Shown here: positions 14,918-20,993 of the stretch, piece by piece
Position numbering within the stretch: the first letter of the stretch is position 1
Layout: each line of letters starts with the position of its first letter
Source: Anaerolineae bacterium
GTDB lineage: Bacteria; Chloroflexota; Anaerolineae; 4572-78; J111
Direction of reading: 5' to 3'
Length of the DNA stretch: 20,993 bases
NCBI GenBank assembly: GCA_020433835.1
Contig: JAGRBY010000053.1
Coordinates: 1-20,993 of the forward strand
Notes under the pieces: model-generated
What the model was told of the DNA's origin: nothing
Seen by the model: only the letters and a program-made list of their open reading frames with translations
Database searches by the model: none
Translations under genes and position numbers: made by a program

Positions 14918-17143
14918 CTATTTTGCAACTTGTGGTTGATTATCGATGAGGGGTAGTGTAGTCAGAGGGCGGGGATATGGCAATCCGGCAAACCGGTGAA
15001 AGGCCACAATGGGCAGCAGAGTATCATTCACGATGGGGTGGCTGCCGGCGGGGTTCAGAGCCTCGTCAGCAGTGACCTTGAGGCGAGCCGAAACATCCCA
15101 TGGATCGTTGACTCGACTGAAACCAACCGCGTAGCCAAAAGAGGTTTTATCGCCGGTCCACCAAGGGATAGTGTTAACCCGCACTTGTCGATGATCGTCC
15201 GTTTGCCAGCGCGATGTCGGCCACCAAAAAATAGAGGGTTGGGGATAGTCGGTGGCACCGACGACATCGCCGTTGTCATCTAATTCGTACATAAATAAGA
15301 AGTAATCTTGGGTAGGCTGTTGCAGCGTGTCGAAATAAAGGATAACCTGCGGTTCCGTTTCCGATGTCGCGAGGCGGGGCAGCTCAGTTTTGACGCCGCT
15401 TAGTTGAATTTCGTCGCCAAAGGTGGCTTTGAAGGGTTGGGCATCGTCCGGTATGGTCTCGAACTGGGTAAAGGTGAATAGTTCGTCTCCAATCGGTACG
15501 CGCTCGGCTCCCTTTTTGAGCAAGAGATAGCCGTCGTCAAAAGTAACCGCGCCAAAGGCGTGTTCGTAAATCAGGCCGATGACCAGATCACCGTGCGAGT
15601 CGAAGCGGTTAGGCAGTTTAGGGTGGCTGAGGTCGAGCCAGATGTAATCATAATCGGTAATGAGCGGGCCGCTCCAGATGCCGAGTTTCTGGCGATGGGC
15701 TACGTAAGGAATAAGCTGTGCCTGAGCTAATACACTGGCCTCCGGCGGAATGGTCGCCGCAATTTTTCGACCGAGATCGTGATGGGCCGTTACTTCGGGC
15801 CACACATAAAGTTGGGATAAAGGCATGTAGCCTCGGAAATAGTGGTAAGTCAGGGAGGTTGTAAGCATAAGTAAAGTTAAGATGGCGAGAGAGGAGTTTA
15901 TGGAGTTGGTAGAGTTAATAGAGTTGGTAGAGTTTATGGCGTTCGTGGAGTTGATGGGGTTGGGGGGGGTTGGGCGAGTAAGTCTTAAGGTTAGTAGGGT
16001 GAGATAGTGGGTTAGCCGGGCTAAGCCATCGATGGTTCCTAACATAATAAAGGCGAGCATGGGCGCGGCGTAGTGCCAGGTTTCGAGTTGGCGTAGGGTG
16101 GGATTCTGGCTGAGCAGAGAGAAGGCCAGCGAGGGCGCGGCCAGCCCAAAAAGGGGCAGTCCAAGCCAGGGTAACAGCGCTAAGGGTAGGGTAATCATTA
16201 ACAAAGCCGGAACGCTGCCGGGTCGAAAAATAAGGTTGAGAACTTTATCAGGCGCGGTGATGGGCGACAGCACGATTTCCAGCGGGGTATTGCCCAACGT
16301 TTCAAACCAGGCCGCATAGATCGAATGGCCGCCGCCGGTTCGATAGGCGGGGATAATCACCTGAAAAGTTACATAAAACCAGATTAAACCAACAGCGATA
16401 AGACCCCCGCCTTCTTTCCAGCGCCGTCGCAAAATGAGTAAATAGACACCGATCATAAAAACATGCAGCGAGATATCTTCTTTGGTCGAAAGAGCCAGCA
16501 GAAAGAAAAGGGCAGATAGAGCGTAGAGGAAGGATGAATTATGAATTATGAGGGATGAAGGTTTTTCATTAGAAACAGGTGCTTCGGGCCAGAGCCAGAA
16601 GCTAACGTTTTGGGTCTCTAGAGCGCGATCAAGAAAATAGATGGCCGACAGCAGAAACAAAGGGGCAAAGGTGACGGCGTGAAAATCGAACAGGGTAACG
16701 GCTTGGGTGGCTGGGAGTAGAAAATAAGCCAGCACGATGGCCAGAGCAATCCACTCGTTCTGTAGGCGACGCCGGGCCAGAGCATACATCGGCACAGCAG
16801 CCAGGGTGAGCGCTCCGGCTTGCAGCCAGTACAAGGTACGCGGATCGGGCAGGAGCGCGTAAAGGGGCGCGATCAAAAAAAGAATCGGTTCGACATGCGT
16901 CGCCCAGCGTAAAGGGCCGTTATCCTCGATGGTTGAGACGGCAAAACCGTGCCCATGCAGGAAGTTCCACAAGGGTTGGGTGTAAACCCCCGTGTCGAAT
17001 ACTCCGGTCTCAAACGCCAGATGGCGCTGGCTGGCATACAGACCGGAGAAGGTGAAGTAAGTCAGCATAAGCAGTAGAAGGAGAAGGCGTTGTGGCTTGT
17101 TAAACGCTGACTGCAAGCTGCTAACTGCTGATTGTTTAGTCAC
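14918..17143 (-). CDS. DUF2079-type polytopic membrane protein with one C-terminal beta-rich module
   Basis: This 741-residue protein has a polytopic membrane part to about residue 440 with DUF2079 marks: ETGVFDTGVYTQPLWNFLHG (acids Glu45 and Asp50 in the first outer loop), RWATHVEPILFLIAPLYALL, and LFDFHAVTFAPLFLLSA. DUF2079 is a predicted membrane family resembling GT-C glycosyltransferases; donor and acceptor are unknown. A soluble part follows, with one beta-rich module at about 570-690 opening FGDEIQLSGV and containing PTSRWQTDD. The start is GTG at 17143, overlapping the end of the upstream gene by 8 nt, with AAAGG upstream; translation is probably coupled. Repeats fall at residues 4-13, 195-204 and 392-417. 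An 8-G run is at 15962-15969. Confidence 0.83.
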   Translation of the reverse strand: MTKQSAVSSLQSAFNKPQRLLLLLLMLTYFTFSGLYASQRHLAFETGVFDTGVYTQPLWNFLHGHGFAVSTIEDNGPLRWATHVEPILFLIAPLYALLPDPRTLYWLQAGALTLAAVPMYALARRRLQNEWIALAIVLAYFLLPATQAVTLFDFHAVTFAPLFLLSAIYFLDRALETQNVSFWLWPEAPVSNEKPSSLIIHNSSFLYALSALFFLLALSTKEDISLHVFMIGVYLLILRRRWKEGGGLIAVGLIWFYVTFQVIIPAYRTGGGHSIYAAWFETLGNTPLEIVLSPITAPDKVLNLIFRPGSVPALLMITLPLALLPWLGLPLFGLAAPSLAFSLLSQNPTLRQLETWHYAAPMLAFIMLGTIDGLARLTHYLTLLTLRLTRPTPPNPINSTNAINSTNSINSTNSINSSLAILTLLMLTTSLTYHYFRGYMPLSQLYVWPEVTAHHDLGRKIAATIPPEASVLAQAQLIPYVAHRQKLGIWSGPLITDYDYIWLDLSHPKLPNRFDSHGDLVIGLIYEHAFGAVTFDDGYLLLKKGAERVPIGDELFTFTQFETIPDDAQPFKATFGDEIQLSGVKTELPRLATSETEPQVILYFDTLQQPTQDYFLFMYELDDNGDVVGATDYPQPSIFWWPTSRWQTDDHRQVRVNTIPWWTGDKTSFGYAVGFSRVNDPWDVSARLKVTADEALNPAGSHPIVNDTLLPIVAFHRFAGLPYPRPLTTLPLIDNQPQVAK
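15894..15965. repeat. 9-bp tandem repeat I (in the DUF2079 gene)
   Basis: Eight units of 9 bp start at 15894, 15903, 15912, 15921, 15930, 15939, 15948 and 15957; most begin GAGTT, the sixth GCGTT and the last GGGTT. They code for Asn-Ser-Thr/Ile-type triplets around residues 393-417. The unit GAGTTTATG also occurs in repeat H of the next gene. Confidence 0.85.
15962..15969. repeat. Homopolymer of eight G inside the DUF2079 coding region
   Basis: Eight consecutive G (C on the coding strand) code for the Pro-rich stretch TRPTPPNP, partly overlapping the end of the 9-bp repeat. Slippage by one base would shift the frame. Confidence 0.9.
16534..16561. repeat. Heptamer tract E (in the DUF2079 gene)
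   Basis: Four 7-bp units: ATGAATT, ATGAATT, ATGAGGG, ATGAAGG. In frame, about residues 195-204 (SSLIIHNSSF), between membrane segments. Confidence 0.75.
17106..17133. repeat. Heptamer tract D (start of the DUF2079 gene)
   Basis: Four 7-bp units: GCTGACT, GCAAGCT, GCTAACT, GCTGATT. It codes residues 4-13 (QSAVSSLQSA), directly after the GTG start. Confidence 0.75.
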
Positions 17144-20100
17144 CGTTTACCTTTAGACCCGGTAACAAACAAGCATCTGATTGACAATTGTTACTCTCCA
17201 CCGGCAGACGTTGGCCGGTGTTAGAGTTGTATAGACCGATAGCAATTTGGTAGTCGCCCGGAGGAGCATCCGGGGCCAGGGCGACGGCGTAGTCGTCGGT
17301 GATGTATTCGCCGGGCAACCAGCCGGTGGTAGGATATTGGCCGCTGCCGGGGATTTGATCGACCTGGCCGTGCAACAAACCATCCGGCCCGATGAGTTGG
17401 AAGAAGACTTTGTAATCTTCGGAAAATTCCGACTCGGCCTGCCAGTAGAGGCGGGCGCTGAGTGTGTCGCCGGGCGTAAGGGTGTTTGTTTGGGCATCGA
17501 GACCAACCAGTTTGGCTTGATCGCCATAGGTGGCTTCGATTTCAACCTGAGGCTGCGGTGGATCAAAGTTGCGCGGCCAGCCTTCAACCTGAAAATCACC
17601 GATGGGTAAGCGCCCGATTTCTTCATCACCCTGGCTGAGACTGAGGCTAAGTTTGTGAATGCCCGGCTCGAAGCTGGGCGGAATGCGGGCTTTGAGCCAG
17701 CCGCGTATAATATCGCCTGGCTGCCACTGTGAAGTCGGATAGCCGGGGCCGGCCAAGCCCACCGGTTCAGAGATAGCAAACTCCTCTTTGCCTTCTTCCG
17801 GTTTGGCCACAAAATTCATCGTTATATCGTCTGTGAATCCGGCACCGGATGCTTGCCAGATAACGGAAGCGCCCACTTCTTGCCCGGCGCGAACGGTTTC
17901 GCCGGGCAGCGTTTCAAAGCCAACCAGCGTCAGCCCCGGCAGCAGTTCTTGTTGAATAGGCAGCGCCAAATCAAGGTCATCGACCGTAACCGGTTTTTGA
18001 GCGGGCGTGACCTGGATGGTGGTCAGATCGACCAGGCGGTCGGTGCCGGCGGCAGGCTGGTTATCGACACTGACAGGCAGCCGAGCGAGCGACTCTTCGC
18101 CGTAGACGGCCAGTCGCACCTGGTATTGGCCCGGCGGCGTGGCCGGCGGAATGGAAATGAGGAAATAGGTGGCTTCTTCTGCGCCGATTTCCCATTCGCT
18201 GCTGCTGACCTGCAAAATGTTGCTGGTTAGCAATTTATCAACCTGGGTAATAAGCTGGCCATTTTCGCTGTAAATCAGCGCCGATACTTTTAGATTTTCG
18301 GCATGGTCGCCGGTTTTTTGCCAATCCAGGCGCAGCCAGAGTAGATCGTTGCTGGCGGCCTGCGGCTGGTCAACATGATCAGGGTTGCCGGCATCGCCCA
18401 AAGCATAGCCGGTTAAGGCCAGTTGATCGCCAAAGGTGATATCTATCGGAGTCATCGTCTCGCTGGAATGAAAATCAGGTGCGGCAATGTCGAGCTGATA
18501 GGTATGGATGTCGAAATATTCAAACGTCTGACTGCCCGCGTAATGCCCATATTTTTCGAGGTAGTAGGGAATGACCTCTTTGGGATCGGCGCCGGTGTGT
18601 TTGGATGTTTTCCATTGAACCAGGCGCATTGTGGTGTGTTCGGCAGCGGCGGTCGTCAGATCATCGGCCAATGTATTTTCGTCGTCAATAACCCAGTAGT
18701 GAGCGGCCGGCGGTTCAGCCAGTTCGGTGAGAAAGTCGGTGGTGAAGTTGCGGAAGACATCGCCCGCGGCCGTATTGCGCGGCAGAATAAAAGCCACATC
18801 GCGGCTCGGCTCGCGGTTTATCTCCTCAGCCATTTCGACGGCATATACGTGGTAGGCGGCTTTAGCATCGTTGGTGTGAGGATAAAAGAAAAAGTAGTTG
18901 TAAAGCACGCGGTTATTAGCCTGCCACAACAATGTAATTAAGGTTAGAGCAATGACCAGACCAACGGCGCGAGCCAGCCACATAAAGTTGGATTGGCCTA
19001 AGCTCGGCTGGAGCCAGTGTCGACCGGCAGACCACAAAATTTCAAACAAGCTCACGATAAAAATAGCCATGAAGACGTAGGTCGGCGTGGTGGCCCCGAT
19101 AGTGCGCAGATTGTGGGGGATGATATCGGGCGATAAAATGCTGGGTAGAAGTAGCATGCAGAACCAGAGCAGCGTAAACAGATATGCGGCTTGTCCACGC
19201 CGAATACTTTGCCAGATCGAAACCAGAAAACCCAGGAAAACCATCAGGCCTACACTGGGCGGCAGGGTCAGGCGGGCCGGAAGCTGGCCGATGAACCAGT
19301 TAAGCGAAATGCCGTATCCGCCAAAGTTGCCAACGATGCTGCGCCACAGCAGCCCCCACGGATCGCCTTGATTTATCTGAGGGTTGGTAAAGATAGCCTG
19401 GCCGGCGCGGGTTGTCCCCGGTTCGAGTTCGGGGCGAAAAAGCAGCACAAAGACGATTGGTAGCAGCAGTACAACGGTGGTTAACCCCGTCGCGAAGAGT
19501 CGCCAGAATTGGGTCGTCATGTAAGCCTCGGGCGGATTAGCCGGCCAGTTGAGTTTCTGGGCTAATTTGACGATGAGCCATTGACCGATAAAAAAAGCGG
19601 CATAAAAGGGCGGAAAAAAGACACCTGACAGATAAATGTACATCAATCCACCCAGAAAAATGCCGCTGGCAATAAAGGGCAGGTAGGAGGCTAGAGACCG
19701 GCGACGAGAGACGGATGATGACTGAAGATGCGTATCTTGAGAGCGGGAGTTGGCATTGAGGCCGCGCCACAGAAAATAGACGGATGGCAGCATCAGGAAA
19801 GGGACACCGATCCCGGCAAAGGCAATTCGGCTGGCGGCGATATGCCACAGTGAAACAGCCAAGCCTAATGTCGATAGCCCGGCTATCCAGCGCGCGCGGT
19901 TGAGACCCGTATTGCGAAAAACCTCTCGGATGGCCCAGTAGTTGACAAAAATACTGACCACTCCGGCCCAGGCGGCCACCCCGCGAATAGCTTCAATCGA
20001 AGGGCCGAACAGATAAAATGAAATTGCGGCAAAGTAAAAACCGAGCGCTCCCCCACCGCCTTGTCCTTCATAAGAATATTTGAAACCTTCGCGCAATGTG

Positions 20101-20261
20101 GTTAATGCGCCCATGGCGCCAACCGCCTCATCGGAATTGAAGCCGGGAGGAACCTCGCTGATGCGCCAGTAGCGTAGGAAGGTGGCTAACAGCACAATAG
20201 CGATAACGACCACCCACTCAATAACGAGAATCCATTGTGAATGTGATTGTCTTTCTTTCAA
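17136..20261 (-). CDS. PMT/GT39-like polytopic glycosyltransferase with three C-terminal beta-rich modules
   Basis: This 1041-residue protein opens the three-gene operon. After a first membrane segment (residues 11-29) comes RYWRISEVPPGFNSDEAVGA; Asp44-Glu45 are the acidic pair of the first outer loop, the catalytic region of PMT/ArnT-type (GT-C) enzymes that use polyprenyl-linked sugars. Hydrophobic segments continue to about residue 435. The outer part ends with three beta-rich modules, near 605-740, 763-890 and 906-1033; the third has PTTGWLPGEYITDDYAVALA and PPGDYQIAIGLYN. Which sugar and acceptor are used is unknown. The start is TTG at 20261: GAGG lies 7 nt upstream and no ATG is available. 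Its TAA (17136-17138) overlaps the next gene's GTG. A degenerate heptamer tract codes residues 179-191. Confidence 0.87.
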   Translation of the reverse strand: MKERQSHSQWILVIEWVVVIAIVLLATFLRYWRISEVPPGFNSDEAVGAMGALTTLREGFKYSYEGQGGGGALGFYFAAISFYLFGPSIEAIRGVAAWAGVVSIFVNYWAIREVFRNTGLNRARWIAGLSTLGLAVSLWHIAASRIAFAGIGVPFLMLPSVYFLWRGLNANSRSQDTHLQSSSVSRRRSLASYLPFIASGIFLGGLMYIYLSGVFFPPFYAAFFIGQWLIVKLAQKLNWPANPPEAYMTTQFWRLFATGLTTVVLLLPIVFVLLFRPELEPGTTRAGQAIFTNPQINQGDPWGLLWRSIVGNFGGYGISLNWFIGQLPARLTLPPSVGLMVFLGFLVSIWQSIRRGQAAYLFTLLWFCMLLLPSILSPDIIPHNLRTIGATTPTYVFMAIFIVSLFEILWSAGRHWLQPSLGQSNFMWLARAVGLVIALTLITLLWQANNRVLYNYFFFYPHTNDAKAAYHVYAVEMAEEINREPSRDVAFILPRNTAAGDVFRNFTTDFLTELAEPPAAHYWVIDDENTLADDLTTAAAEHTTMRLVQWKTSKHTGADPKEVIPYYLEKYGHYAGSQTFEYFDIHTYQLDIAAPDFHSSETMTPIDITFGDQLALTGYALGDAGNPDHVDQPQAASNDLLWLRLDWQKTGDHAENLKVSALIYSENGQLITQVDKLLTSNILQVSSSEWEIGAEEATYFLISIPPATPPGQYQVRLAVYGEESLARLPVSVDNQPAAGTDRLVDLTTIQVTPAQKPVTVDDLDLALPIQQELLPGLTLVGFETLPGETVRAGQEVGASVIWQASGAGFTDDITMNFVAKPEEGKEEFAISEPVGLAGPGYPTSQWQPGDIIRGWLKARIPPSFEPGIHKLSLSLSQGDEEIGRLPIGDFQVEGWPRNFDPPQPQVEIEATYGDQAKLVGLDAQTNTLTPGDTLSARLYWQAESEFSEDYKVFFQLIGPDGLLHGQVDQIPGSGQYPTTGWLPGEYITDDYAVALAPDAPPGDYQIAIGLYNSNTGQRLPVESNNCQSDACLLPGLKVNGD
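19691..19725. repeat. Heptamer tract F (in the PMT-like gene)
   Basis: Five degenerate 7-bp units all end in GA: CTAGAGA, CCGGCGA, CGAGAGA, CGGATGA, TGACTGA. They code QSSSVSRRRSLAS (about residues 179-191), a hydrophilic loop. Confidence 0.5.
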
Positions 20262-20284
20262 ATTGCTGCCTCAAGATAATGACT

Positions 20285-20372
20285 TGACAGGTTTACGTTC
20301 TTTCTATGATTGTGCCCATCATGTTTCGTTCGTAGAGCATTTTGTTACAAAATTTCGTGACAAAACCTGTCA
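20285..20372. repeat. Nested inverted repeats upstream of the membrane-protein operon
   Basis: TGACAGGTTT (20285-20294) and AAACCTGTCA (20363-20372) are perfect reverse complements. Inside, TTTTGTTAC (20339-20347) pairs with GTGACAAAA (20356-20364) with one mismatch. ACCTGTCAGGT (20365-20375) is itself a palindrome. Confidence 0.6.
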
Positions 20373-20401
20373 GGTCTGGTTATAGGACACCTACGAACAA
20401 T

Positions 20402-20426
20402 TAGCCCGCCGGTATAGGGCGGGCTA
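20402..20426. repeat. GC-rich 9-bp hairpin
   Basis: TAGCCCGCC (20402-20410) pairs perfectly with GGCGGGCTA (20418-20426), 7-nt loop. No T-run follows on either strand, and no gene points into it, so it is listed as a hairpin, not a terminator. Confidence 0.7.
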
Positions 20427-20611
20427 TGGATTTCGGCCAGTTAAAGTTGGGGAATAATGATAATCAAATTAAAGCAAGTTAGCAAAAATAAGCTTTAGAG
20501 CGATTTGCAGCCATATCATACTTTCTCATGAGATGACGAATTTAGAAATAAGAGTAATTGATTTTTAGCGATGGGTTGAAAATAGCACTTACCGTTAAAG
20601 TACTTGGACAA

Positions 20612-20769
20612 AGAATTTGGGTAGTGTACACATATTGACTGATGACGCCTAAACGGCTGTCATGCCCGAATGGTGTTAGCGGGCATCCAGCCGTCGGAGC
20701 TATGGATGCCCGCTAACACCATTCATGACATTCTCCTATCAGTCAACAGGTCGACACTACCAGAATTTG
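20612..20769. mobile_element. MITE-like element with terminal inverted repeats and 8-bp target duplication
   Basis: The element proper is 20620-20761 (142 bp). Its 24-bp ends (20620-20643 and 20738-20761) match at 20 of 24 positions as inverted repeats: GGTAGTGT, a 7-bp variable block, TTGACTGAT. Immediately outside both ends is the same 8-bp word AGAATTTG (20612-20619 and 20762-20769), a textbook target-site duplication. There is no coding capacity, so it must have been moved by a transposase encoded elsewhere. Several IS families make 8-bp duplications; the parent family is not identified. The preserved duplication suggests a fairly recent insertion. Confidence 0.85.
20658..20730. repeat. 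Large internal palindrome of the MITE-like element
   Basis: Perfect 21-bp arms (20669-20689 and 20703-20723) around a 13-nt loop, continued by TGTCATG/CATGACA (20658-20664 and 20724-20730) after an unpaired CCCG (20665-20668). The left half alone can fold through ATGCCCG and CGGGCAT. Confidence 0.85.
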
Positions 20770-20909
20770 TGGACAAGGTGAAATCTGAAAATAAATTCGC
20801 AAAAAAACGAGAAAATTTACACCTAACATATTAAAAACCGAATATTTTCTGGAGATTTGGTATATATAAAATGTTAGGCGTAGCGATTTTTAACTTTTTT
20901 TTAGATAAC

Positions 20910-20938
20910 TTGACAAAAAATTCAGCTTTAGTTACCAT
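20910..20938 (+). promoter_or_regulatory. Outward-facing promoter near the right edge
   Basis: A perfect TTGACA (20910-20915), 17 bp, TACCAT (20933-20938), in AT-rich DNA. Its gene would lie beyond the window. Confidence 0.4.
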
Positions 20939-20993
20939 CATCTACAAAAATTGATCGAAAAATTTAGTAGATTAATTTTTTTTGAAGCCAAAA

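Larger units (their letters stand above)
20262..20993. other. Non-coding right end: nested palindromes, MITE-like element, outward promoter
   Basis: No credible gene is seen in these 732 bp. Contents in order: inverted repeats in the leader of the membrane-protein operon (20285-20372), a strong GC hairpin (20402-20426), the 10-bp palindrome TCTCATGAGA (20524-20533), the MITE-like element (20620-20761) with its target duplication, then AT-rich DNA ending in a promoter (20910-20938). Confidence 0.75.

Noticed and set aside
20402..20426. GC hairpin as an intrinsic terminator
   Set aside because: No T-run on either strand and no gene reading into it.
1..20993. tRNA or rRNA genes
   Set aside because: No cloverleaf-like sequence with the T-loop consensus or rRNA-like stretch was noticed in the intergenic regions.

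Overview
The window reads as a chromosomal stretch of a free-living bacterium, most likely a Chloroflexota (Anaerolineae-like) genome. The grounds are three very large polytopic GT-C-type proteins with extracytoplasmic beta-rich tails (PMT/GT39, DUF2079 and DUF2723 types), mixed ATG/TTG/GTG starts, and intergenic DNA full of short palindromes and heptameric repeats. The taxon is an inference; no rRNA or other marker is present.

Left part (1-5736, plus strand): the end of an inositol-monophosphatase gene, a truncated haemoglobin, a pentapeptide-repeat protein, then a compact cluster of circularly permuted ATP-grasp, alpha-E protein, transglutaminase-like enzyme and a small uncharacterised protein. 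The first three members of this cluster are a recurring set in bacteria, predicted to make and process an unknown peptide or amide conjugate. The fourth gene, with a TTG start 11 nt after the transglutaminase stop, looks like an added component.

Middle part (5737-11590): an orphan TorD-type chaperone (minus) whose consensus promoter lies in a CRP/FNR-like palindrome; a Bpt-type aminoacyl-tRNA-protein transferase and a compact Ser/Thr kinase (plus); a GNAT plus glutaredoxin-like pair, an alpha/beta hydrolase and a thioredoxin-TPR protein of CnoX type (all minus). Two good intrinsic terminators close the last two transcription units.

Right part (11760-20261, minus): three translationally coupled membrane-protein genes (1041, 741 and 1051 codons) form one operon. 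Each has a different GT-C-like membrane core, but all carry copies of a similar C-terminal beta-rich module (3+1+3). All three also contain in-frame tracts of 7-bp tandem repeats, and two of them a 9-bp repeat coding for Asn-Ser-Thr/Ile triplets.

The last 730 bp is non-coding. It contains an intact-looking 142-bp MITE-like element with 20/24-matching terminal inverted repeats and a perfect 8-bp target duplication, and ends with a promoter pointing out of the window. The repeat biology (in-frame heptamer tracts, a covarying palindrome pair, the MITE) and the ATP-grasp/alpha-E/transglutaminase cluster are the parts most worth following up.
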